Shown piece by piece: positions 11,295-21,610 of a DNA stretch of 64,000 nucleotides (position 1 is the stretch's first letter; each line of letters opens with the position of its first letter). A program made the position numbers and the translations under genes. A model generated the notes under the pieces. The model worked only from the letters and a program-made list of their open reading frames with translations, was not told where the DNA came from and made no database searches. Source of the stretch: Rhodamnia argentea (Eukaryota > Streptophyta > Magnoliopsida > Myrtales > Myrtaceae); contig NC_063160.1 of assembly GCF_020921035.1 (NCBI RefSeq), forward strand, positions 2,128,501 to 2,192,500. Reading direction: 5' to 3'.

Positions 11295-12065
11295 CACAAC
11301 AACAAAAAGTTGAACATTTTCAAAATAAGTTTGAGGCCTAAAAAGCCCCACAACTTTAACTTCAGTCTCGATTATATCCTAAACTTTTTTTCCGTCTCAT
11401 AAAAGACCCTCAACACTTGGTTTAGTCCCAATTCTACCACAAATTTTTTTTACTATCCTATAAAAAATCATCAACTTTAGGTTGACTCCTACTTTTATCC
11501 TTTTTTTTTTTTTTTTGTCTAATAAAAAATCATCAACTTTTTACTTGAGCCTTATATCTATCCTCATTAACTCTCCATCCAAAACTGTCCTCGGTGATAT
11601 GTCATTTCCACGGCCTTGCTCTAGTTTTTTCCCGGATTTCATATCCAAATAGACCTCTTTTGGAAATGAATTTTCATATGACTTACTGGATTTGAAATTT
11701 TGGTAAAAATTGGAGCAACTAAGGTTGGTTTTCTTTGATTGCTCTTTTCCATTTTGCTCGAGAATCTTCGATTTTGTGCTCGGTCTTCAATCTCCGGTGC
11801 TCGGGGGTTTTCCATCTCTTGCGATCGGAGAGCTTACACTCAAGACACTTGGCTCAAGATGCTTGAACAACTTACGCTCGGGAGTTTTCTATTTCTCGAT
11901 TGTCAATAGAAATTATTGACGGAGGGTTGACGAGTGTAGAGTTAAGACTCAAGTAAAAGTTAGTAGTTTTTATGAGACCAAAAATAATGTTGATGGTAGA
12001 ATTAAGAGTAAACTTAAAGTTGAAGAATTTTTATGAGACAAAAAAAAGTGTAATGAAGGCTGGCA
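11295..12065. repeat. Inverted-repeat element, CAACTTTAAC/GAGAC family
   Basis: The left arm repeats blocks such as CCTAAACTTTTTTTCCGTCTCATAAAAGACC and CATCAACTTTAGG. The right arm carries the reverse sense (AAAGTTGAAGAATTTTTATGAGACAAAAAAAAG). Two relatives occur at about 45405-46185 and 61865-62235. Ends are approximate. Confidence 0.5.
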
Positions 12066-12279
12066 AATTTCTTTTGGTCTATGTAGTAACGTAGAAATTC
12101 AGGATTTCAGAATACAAAACATCGACTGAGAATTAAAGATTGATATGTGATACCAACGCGGGATATACGGGTAAGAAAATCGAGAGGAAATTATGTGGGG
12201 TCTCCATATTATTCTTCCTATTCAATTTGGGTCACATTGTTTATTTTCGTGAGAGATTCGATCCTCAAATTAATGGTAA

Positions 12280-12850
12280 ATGTGCAATGTCGTCAATGAT
12301 CTTTTAATTTGTTCCATCTCTATACTATTGGTAAATATTCAATGTCGTCTTCAAGTTTTTAATTTGTTCAACATGGTGCCTAAAATATTGATAAATGTTG
12401 AATGTAGTACTTCCATTTGTTCAGCCGATATATCATACGATTATTTGATGGCACGGATTATTATATGTTAAATTCAATTTTGAAAGATGATGAACCAACG
12501 TAGCCGTCTTTTTATCCATCCCCTTATGAAAGGGAAATAAATTAATTATGGACTTGAAATATTTCACATGGAAATTTTTTATATTGATTTGAGATGAATA
12601 TCTTACATGGACAATTCATATGTAACACTTTTTATTTTTTTGTCCACCATCCAAACTTTTCGAATTAGAAGTAACATCAGCAGATTCGATTAACATAAAT
12701 TGACGGGAGGAGTCATTAAACATTTCCACATAGCTTAAAAACCATATCGAACATATTAAAAATCCATGGACTATATTGTATATTTATCAATAATTTATAA
12801 ATCACATTGCATATCGAACCAAAATTTATAAAATATTTGTGTCATTTTTC
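12280..12850. repeat. Probable inverted-repeat element, low confidence
   Basis: Left blocks (AATATTGATAAATGTTGAATG) are loosely mirrored on the right (ATTGTATATTTATCAATAATTT). AT-rich and non-coding; boundaries are guesses. Confidence 0.3.
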
Positions 12851-13664
12851 CAAGTTCTTAGACTTTGCATTGTTCTGCAAGCTTCAAACAATCTCCAAGT
12901 GACCGTGATTAAGATCCATTCGACGACTTCACTCGCGCGCAAATTGGTAAAATATTTAAAATGGTTAGTCAAATCAATGACTTGCTAATCTTGCAACTAA
13001 GACCGATTTTAGATGGGCTTTTTGCCTAATCAGAAAAAATCTAACTAATTTCGAGAAATCAAATGAAATATTTGCAGCCTTGATAAAGACGTGGAAAAAA
13101 AAAAAAACAAACCAACCAAAATCGGTTATTATTTTATGTGCTAGGTGTTAGTCTGTCAAAATTGTAATTGGTAATTTTGTATTCTCACTGTGTTTTTCCC
13201 TAATTGACATATTTGAATTGGGTTTACATTATAGCTTGTCATTATATTTACCGCTCATTCCAATGGTGTCCAAAATATTTATCAAAACTCAAGATGAAAG
13301 GGACGACATTTCTCGATGTTATTTCTACCGATTGCTAAAATCTTATGATTTTACGATATGATTAGCGATTTTACCTAAAATCCCGATTTCAGCAACCTTG
13401 TTTCCAATATTTCCGGTACATCCATAAACCCAATTTCTCGGAAGGTCTCGAAATATAACATAGAAAACATGACCAATTTCAATATGCACAAATGATATTT
13501 TCCTTTAGACCAAAAAAAAATGATATTTTCCTCTTAAGTAAACCAATTATGATTATTTTCGGTTGATGATCAACACCTTAAAGAAAATATGAACTCAGCT
13601 ATCACATTTAATAATAACATCATATAAGCACACATGCTCATTTGGAACCTAGATTTACTTTTTA

Positions 13665-13857
13665 GGGTCCGTTTGTTTTTAAAAAACAAATTTGATTGAT
13701 TGTATCTCTCGAAAGAATCGGCCCATAAAAATTGATTTTGTTGTCGACAATAATTTATGCCTAAATAGTTTCATAAATGATAACAATAATTCTCTTTCAT
13801 TTTTGGAACAATATTTTTAAAAACATGAGTTTTTTTTTGGAGAAACAAACACACCAT
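13665..13857. repeat. Small hAT-like MITE
   Basis: The left end GGGTCCGTTTGTTTTT and the reverse complement of the right end GGTGTGTTTGTTTCTCC form imperfect terminal inverted repeats of about 14 bases, typical of hAT-derived MITEs. No coding content. Confidence 0.55.
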
Positions 13858-14489
13858 TAACAATTAACATGATAAAATGATCTACATACAAAAAATGGGG
13901 GGAAATTTGGAAGAGAGAGTATTTAAGAAATGGGCTAGGGCTTAACACCCGTTGAGCCCCATGTTCTTTGCTGAGATTCATGGGCCAATACGAGAATCAC
14001 CCACCGCTCCACAGGACCTGTCTTCGTTGCCTAGTTTTTGAAACAGGTTACGCCTTGGGATAAATACATTTTGTGACCGTCCACCGAAGCCCTTTAAAAA
14101 AAAAAAAAAAACCTTTTCGATTTGTGAAAATTGAGTTCTAAAACTTGTGAAATCGATGCGGCAAGAAGGGTATTCGTTAAGTTTCTTAACTTTGCTTGGT
14201 GAGAAATATGACGTACCGCTCGACTGATTTGGTGATTGGTCGTTTTTTGTTCATTTGTGCGTTATAATTCATTTTGGTCTAATAATTTTAAATAAAGTTC
14301 TGCCGCTACCGTCCTGTCGATTCCTTGCCTCAAGCCATTGTTGTCGTTGTTACCGATGATCCTCCGCATTTGGCCACCACCATTGACGACTCTATCTTTC
14401 TCTTTCTCTCTCACACACGCACAAATACGAGTTCCTTCTTTTCTTCCTCCTTCTTCTTTTTGTTTGAGTCGATCCCATTAAAGATCCCA

Positions 14490-14880
14490 AATTAGTATAC
14501 ATAACGCATTTACCCTAAATTAGTTTTTATCTCACAAAAATCTTAAACTAGTACCCCATTCCAAATTCATCCAAACTAATTTTTCTTATAAAAAACACTA
14601 AACCGGTACTCTCGACCAATATATATCCCATGTTACAATGGATATGTGTCGACGCATGTGAACTTTCCATGTCTAATTTGTCATTCTTCACATTGAATTA
14701 GTAGTGTAGCTACCCACCATGTGTGTACACATGTTTGCATTCTAATGGGATATTGAGCATGATGCTAAAAGTATGGTAGATTTGGATTACGAGTATCAGT
14801 TTGGATTTTTGTAAGACAAACATGAATTTTGAGCAAATGTGTCACGGGATACCATTAGTGTAATCTTAAACAATATAGTA
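14490..14880. repeat. Probable inverted-repeat element, 'ACTAGTACC' family
   Basis: The left arm (TCTTAAACTAGTACC, CACTAAACCGGTACTC) is mirrored on the right (GAGTATCAGTTTGGATTTTTGTAAGAC). A shorter relative is at about 18285-18495. Non-coding. Confidence 0.4.
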
Positions 14881-16138
14881 AATTTAAATAAAAAAAAGAT
14901 GTTTCGCGTGACAATTTGTATGTCTAATACTATATACGTGGTATTAAATTCATGAGTAATCACAATTGACTACTAAATTGATCATTATTATATCAATAAT
15001 AATACTAGGGTATTTGAGAATGTCGATGTTTTTACAACTTGTTGCATATGTTATTCACACAACAATAATGTAACAGGTATTATGTTACTTAAGCCAAACA
15101 ACAATGATAATTATCACAGCTACGTGACATTACATAAGTTATTAAACTACAGTCTTATTTAGTGTTAAAATCGAACATACTGCAAACTACCTCCGAGAAC
15201 AAAAGAAAATTTGATAGGAGCTACTCTTCTACTTAGAATTAGGTTTAAACTTCAAACGAAAAATAACATTTTCCTTCTCGACAAATTTAAACTATGATCC
15301 AAATTTATAAAAAAAGAAAAAAGGTCGCAAAGAAAATATAAGAGTATTTAAGTATCAATATCGGTATACCGTGAACTTTTCAAATATCTAATATCAAACA
15401 TAATCAAGACGAGCGCGTCACGGGATTTAAATTTAGCAAACTGTAAAAAACGTTAAAATCTATTCAGACGGGGACGCTCATCTCTATATCCATGTGTGTT
15501 TTTTCAAATTCGCTCTCATTTTTTTATTTATTACTGGCAATTTCGGTTCTAACACTCGAATATTGGATTCTACTTATCGCTAATTAACACGAGGAATCCT
15601 ATAAATAAATAAATAAAACCTCATAGATCGTCAAGATTTAGGGAGTTCCGTTGACTTTGTCAAGCCCGAAAGTCAAACACGTTCTGTCGTGGTCTTACGC
15701 TTGTACGAGTGTACAGTACAGTGCGCAACAGACTGAATATATTTTTAGAGTTTTATTTGATTTAATTAGGCAAAATATAAATCGCGGTACTGAGGAAAAT
15801 AAAGAGCTGGCGCTGAGCTGTCCACCTGCCCGAGCGTCCCCACCCATCGTGTCGAAAGAGGGGAACGGGCAGGTCTACGCTCTGCCCGCCAGACTGCCCC
15901 CGGACAATGATATATTCTGGGGATTTTTCCTTTTTTTGAATTTTCTGTCGTGCGTGGTTCCCAGTTCACTTTCCATCCAAGTAAAACCCCGTGCCAGCTG
16001 TACCCGCGACAAGGTCCCCAGTCTTCAACTCCATCAATCGCCATCAATTCCCTCCCGCCGGCGGGGCCCCCCCCCCCCCCCATATGTGAACCTGGTCTTA
16101 CCCGTACCGGATCACTGCCCCACAGTCACATGGCTCCC

Positions 16139-18315
16139 CACGTGGCGCGTCCCAATTCGAGGGACCGCAGGGGAGGATGGGGCGGGTCCTCGTAATGATG
16201 CCCACCCCCGGGGTTTCGAGTTAGCCATGATTTAATTTAATGATGGAGATAAGAGGGGGGATGGTGCCACGTGTCACGATGTTACTGGACTGTGAGGGAG
16301 AATAGGGACAAGGTACGATGATTAGTGTGGGTTTTTGGTGAGCTTCGGGGTTCACGTTGTCGACGGTGTTGCTGGTGTGTTTTTTTTTTTTTTTTTAAGC
16401 TGTGGAGAGCATTGGACGCGAAGCTTCTTTCTTACAAGGAAAGAAGGAATCATGGCTCGGAAAAGCCTACCTCTTGCGTGCACGTGTTTCGGAGGCCCTC
16501 ATGATTTCTCTTCTCGGTGGCTGCTTTTTCGTGACTCCTTTTTGTTTTGTTTTTTTTTTTGTAATAATTTTTTTTTTGGTTTATAAGGTGTCGATGAAAA
16601 CAACGGGCGAGTGAATTTATTGGATTGGGTGTGTTAAAATCGACGGTCCATGATGATTTTATGATGATGTCGGCATTTTTATATCATCCGAGGAAAGAGC
16701 AGATACTTTTCGAGCACGTTTTTGCCAAATGGGGAAGACAAAAGTGGGACGACGACTGAGCCGGTACCTCTGTGCTTAATGCCGATTCAGACGATCCCGA
16801 CAATCCAATCTCTTTTCATCGACGTGGCATTGTTTGAAATGATCATGCAAATGCCGACATGGGCAGTAAAAGTCTAACATTAATTTGACATTTTCGCTTG
16901 CGATTCCAAATGGGAGGTCTCGTATTGGCCCCGCATACAAAATGTTGGGGCACTCGGTCGGAGAGAATGAATCCGATGCTCGATTGTGAGATGGGCGGAA
17001 ATTCGAGTGCTCACATTGTCATTATACTCGAGGAATGACTAAGGGCTTTGCTTCCTCTCGCCAAGCGCATCGGGGGAGGACTGGATTATGTTAAGCAATT
17101 TTTGTTAGGGCTAGGGCTGAAAGAAGACTAGCCAAAATTGGGATACAAGCTTGATTACCCTTTTTCGCACCTGTCGAGATTAAAGAGCTTAATTAATTAC
17201 ATAGGCAATTGTTTACATCTCTTTCTTAAAGTTGTAGAGAAAGGAGGAGTTGTTACGTCGCAATCATCCCAAGAATTATTTTACCAAGGAGACAAAATTA
17301 AATTTAAAAAGGGAAATCATCGTGAAAAGTAATCGCAAAGCCTTGGGTCAAATTAATAATTGCATGTGAGTGGGTGGGGCCGTGGGCCCCACGTGCTTTT
17401 CGACGTTTTACTAATAATAATAATAAAAAAAACATAGGGGCGGGTGTTTTGAGCACTCGTTTGACGCACCGACAGTTTCTGACCACGTGGATTGACGAAA
17501 TTGCCCTTCCCCGGGGTGCGGGGTCGGACCGGGGGGCATATCTGTCCACTCGAGATCGCAATTAAATGCGACATATGGTTTTGGCTACGAAGCCTAAGAC
17601 CGTGGCACGCCTGATTAATTGCCAAAAATATGAAAATTAGTGTCTAAATAAGTCAATTTAAGTCCATCATGCCCACGAGAAAAATTGACTCAATGCCTAT
17701 GATGGGTTGTCCATGGTCTCGATGGTAGATACGTGACCGCATTCTTTGATGGGCGTATCTTCCCCCGATGGGGAATCGAGATCGCGCTAGGATTGTGAAA
17801 TCGGAATCTGGAGCGCCTTAAACACACGGTATCATTCGCATTCATGGCCGAAGAAGGCATTGCTTGATAATTGCAAAATGATATTGAAACCTTCCCACGT
17901 CGAGTCGGTTGATACGTCGGCAACGGGCATCGAACAATGTTGTGAACATGGATGATCGTTATCGGAACGCGCCGTCGGCCCAAACGATTGCTCTCGGGCT
18001 CGTGGTTCGATGGACTCGTGCTCGTTCGGAGTCGGGTTTCACAATCGAATCCCTTCGTGCGCCGTCCGTCTCGACGGCGAGCATGCTGGTCATTCCTCAC
18101 GCGAACACCAAATCTAGAGAAAGTTCAAAAAATAGGAATCTCAATGTTGGTGAAGCGCAAGAGCGCCATCATCGTCATTTTTTCATTGGGTTTCAGCAAA
18201 AACAATTAAAGAAGAAAAATAACTTTAAATTAGTAAACTTGTAATAAATTTATCATTCATTAATTTCTAATAAATTGATTTTATACCACGAAAAATCCGA
18301 AAATTGGTACACGTG
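16139..18315. promoter_or_regulatory. Cluster of six G-box palindromes (CACGTG)
   Basis: CACGTG occurs at 16139, 16268, 16481, 17390, 17484 and 18310. By chance about one copy per 4 kb would be expected. This core is the binding site of plant bZIP and bHLH/PIF factors. The cluster lies 1.8-3.9 kb upstream of the CESA6 start codon; whether it serves that gene is inference. Confidence 0.4.
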
Positions 18316-18495
18316 TGACAAACAAAGGGGTAAAATCTAAACCAGTACACTCGTCAACTGTCACATGCTATCTAACTCAGCAATTTTACGATAAAATTTT
18401 ATAAGTGTATCAGTTTGAGATTTTTAGTGATAATAAAATTGGTTTGAGATAAAATTTGTCACATATGTATCGGTTTGAAACTTTTCATATGAATC
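18285..18495. repeat. Short relative of the 14490 inverted-repeat element
   Basis: The left arm (AAATCTAAACCAGTACAC) is mirrored on the right (ATGTATCGGTTTGAAACTTTT and TATCAGTTTGAGATTTTTAG). Non-coding; ends are approximate. Confidence 0.4.
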
Positions 18496-19299
18496 CAATA
18501 ACAAATCGAGTTTTATATGTGCGATGTGGACATGTAGTGGAGAAAATTAATCGGCGAAGCGTCAGGAATCTCTAAATTCCTGAAATGAAAAATAATGCCT
18601 CCCAGTGAAATTACGAAAATGAAACACGAACCACCCAAAATAAAATAAGTAACAACAATTACTGTCCAGATAACTTTAGACAATAATAATAATAATTTAT
18701 GGATGGTCCGGTTCATTGACACGAACACCGACCGACAGACCGCTCGGGGATCTCGAAACCGAAAACCCGGGTAACGAAACGGCGGGGATGGGTGTCGGCG
18801 TTGTCACTGTTGTGTCGCGCCGGCGGCGCTCGCGCTGTGCTTTCAGTCAACGGCCAAGTTAACAGTCAAAACCCCGGCCCGGCCGCGCAAACGAAACGAG
18901 ACGGTCCGGGCTCGAACATATCGTATCGCGAGAAAATCACACGCCGAAAAGAAAACACATACGTTGTTGTTCAGTGTACAGATCCTACTTCCCGGGTCTT
19001 TTATTCTCTCTCTCTCTCTCTCTCTCTACAAAAAAAAAAAAAAGTAAAAAACGAGGAAAAGAGAGAGTTGTCGAGGACGCGTTTTCTCGCTCCTAACTTC
19101 TGCTGCAGCTGTCCTGCTCTGTCGAGACGATGGATGGGATTAGATCCCCAACTGGCACTTGCGCTTCGGGACTCCCCTTTTCCACTAAAATCTAAGTGGG
19201 AAAAAAAATTCGAAAAAAAAAGGGGAAAAGGAGGGGGAGGAGGGAGGAAGGAAGGAAAGAAAGCGGGCAAAATCCGAGCTCAGAATCGCCATTAAAGCA

Positions 19300-20077
19300 G
19301 GCCCCTTTAATTAAAATCCCATTTCAGCAAAAACTGAAGCAGCTCCCCTCTCTCTCTCTATCTCTAGAACACAGTCTCTCTCTCTCTCTCTTCTTTCTCT
19401 GTGGGTAAAAGGAGAGAGAAGGGAAGAGAAGCAGCGTTGATCACCCCCACGTCCTCCCTCCTCCGCCTTTTCTCTCTCTTTTTCTGCCGGTAAGGGGGAA
19501 CAGCCCCAGCGCCACCACCACATTGTGGTCCCCACTCCTTCTCTTTCTCTCTCTATCACTGACTTTCTCGTTCTCTCTCTCTCTCTCTCAGGACGAGACT
19601 CGATTAGATTGGGTTCACTCGTGTACACAAACGCATCTGCATCTGGCTCCCTTCTCACTCCCACTTCCCTTCTCTGTCACGCCTCCACATCTCTATCTCT
19701 CTCTAAAAGCGCTCACATACACAGGCACGACCCATTCTCTCTCTCTGTCTCTCTGTGAATCTATCTGTCTGAAAGGCTGTTCGTCGCGCGCTGATCGAGA
19801 TCGAGAGACCCTCGCCCTGAGCAGAGGATACCTCGCGCGACAAGCATTCTCTCCAGATCGGTCGCTTCACTTGTCGTGGGGAAGGGGGGGTTTAGCAGGG
19901 ACCGTGGACTGAGTCGAGGCTTCGAGGGGCCTGTAGAAACCTCTTCTTCTTCTTCTCGGAGCAGCAATGCAGAGATCCGGGTCGATTCTCAAGAGCTGAG
20001 ACTGCTTGACTCTTCTTTTTTGGACCTCCATTTTTGTCGGTGGTGGGTGAGTTGGGTTTTGTTCTTAAAGTCCCACC
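19300..20077 (+). promoter_or_regulatory. Pyrimidine-rich 5' leader of CESA6 with a candidate intron
   Basis: The + strand upstream of the CESA6 start is packed with CT tracts, as is common in plant 5' UTRs. A good donor (CTGCCG|GTAAGG, GT at 19490) and a strong acceptor made of a CT repeat (CTCTCTCTCTCAG|GACGAG, AG at 19590-19591) would bound a 102-base leader intron. The transcription start is not visible; no clear TATA box was found. Confidence 0.5.
19967..19999 (+). other. Upstream ORF of 10 codons in the CESA6 leader
   Basis: ATG at 19967 opens MQRSGSILKS and stops at 19997-19999, 78 bases before the CESA6 start. It is the only ATG between the candidate leader intron and the main start. 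Short uORFs of this kind can lower translation of the main frame. Confidence 0.5.
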
Positions 20078-21556
20078 ATGAACACTGGAGGGAGACTCAT
20101 TGCTGGGTCTCACAACCGGAACGAGTTCGTGCTCATCAATGCCGATGAGGCTTCGCGGGTACTGTCCTCCTCTTCTTTTCTTTCTCGTGTCTGTATCAGA
20201 TCGATTTATCGTTTTTTTTTTCTCTTTTCTTTTTTTTTTTTGGTGGACTGTTGGACTTGCCAAACTGTGATTCAGAGGACTGTCTGATACGTTAGGAGAT
20301 TCGTCTTGCATGGAAATCTGGTGCTAATATTTGCTAACAGGGTTTTTCTTAAAGATTTCATGGTCCCAGTTGCAAATCTGTCGATTCTTATTGCATTGTT
20401 TGGGGTTTCTCTCTTTCTAAGGAGTTCTGGTATCGTAATGTGCTCTGTTGCGAGAGTTAGTTTCGTTTTAGGGAGGTAAATTACTGGCGACGAAGTTGGT
20501 TTCTTCTGATGCTGACTTTCCGGCTTTGTGGACGAGAGAGGAGGACTCCCTCTCAGTTCAGATGGTTTTGATTCGGTTACTTTCGTGTTTTGGCCAATAA
20601 ATTATGTGCATTGTGCCGTTCTTGTTTTCAGTTGACCAATTTCCTCGCCGGGGTATGCAGATTTTCATGTGCAGTTGAAAGTTCGGATTGCTTTTGTTGG
20701 TCAGCGGTTGTGTGTTGAAGATGTTTTAGTAAAAGATCAGTTGGCCTGGAACTTTGGAATAAATAGCTAATATTGCTTTATTCGTGGGCATGACGATTCC
20801 GCTCTCTCATCTTTTTATTTTGTGAAGGTGTGCAATGTGGAGCTGACTGAAACCAAGGATGTCAGTTGTTCTATGTTCCTGCTAGTTCTCTCATCTTAAC
20901 TGATTCTTTTGAGTTAATGTGTTGTCTGTGTGCATGATGTTCATGCGTTTTAGTCTTGCATGATCGACTTGATGAGATAGGAGGATCAGGTTCTGGATGT
21001 GGTTGTCTTTGAAAACCAGGCACTAATGCGATGTTTATGTTTTTCCAGATCAAATCTGTGAAAGAACTGAGCGGGCAAATATGTCAGATATGTGGGGATG
21101 AAGTGGAGATAGCAGACGGCGAGCTCTTCGTTGCCTGTAATGAATGTGCTTTTCCAGTGTGTCGGCCTTGCTATGAGTATGAGAGAAGAGAAGGAAATCA
21201 GGCCTGCCCGCAATGTAAAACTAGATATAAGCGCATCAAAGGTGAGATATTCTTCCTCATTCCTCAATAAACAACTCCCCTGAAGTATGGTTGGTTTGAT
21301 TGACGAAGTGATCTTGATATTGTAATTTGATTTTCAGGCAGTCCGAGGGTCGAAGGCGATGAAGAAGAAGATGACACTGATGATTTGGACAATGAGTTTG
21401 ATTATGAACCTTCGGAATCCCAGCATTTCACGGAGAAAATGTTCTCCTCGCGGCTTAATTATGGCCGTGGTTCCCATCCAAATGCATCTGGAGTGCCCAC
21501 TGAAGTTGAATCCTCTCCACTCACTTCACAAATTCCTCTCTTGACATATGGCCAAG

Positions 21557-21610
<54 letters not shown>

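Larger units (their letters stand above)
9852..15650. other. Long stretch without a recognised gene
   Basis: About 10380-10540 is GC-richer, with a CT-rich motif on the - strand, and may be the promoter or first untranslated exon of the alpha-crystallin gene. Beyond that the sequence is AT-rich with several small inverted-repeat elements listed separately. Open frames are short and show no family motif. Confidence 0.5.
15651..18780. other. GC-richer intergenic DNA upstream of CESA6
   Basis: No gene is recognised. The open frames here lack family motifs and overlap each other on both strands. The stretch holds a run of 15 C at 16067-16081 directly after GGGG, and six CACGTG palindromes (listed separately). 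Confidence 0.5.

Noticed and set aside
11710-11919. 69-codon open frame inside an inverted-repeat element
   Set aside because: Lies in repeat DNA and shows no motif.
15651-16235. 194-codon open frame on + in GC-rich DNA
   Set aside because: No recognisable motif, low-complexity proline runs caused by the C homopolymer, and an overlapping - frame of similar quality.
17690-18244. Overlapping open frames on both strands (111-136 codons)
   Set aside because: High GC alone explains their length; no family features or splice context.
18792-19295. 167-codon open frame upstream of CESA6
   Set aside because: It runs through CT and A/G tracts in the presumed promoter and leader and resembles no protein.
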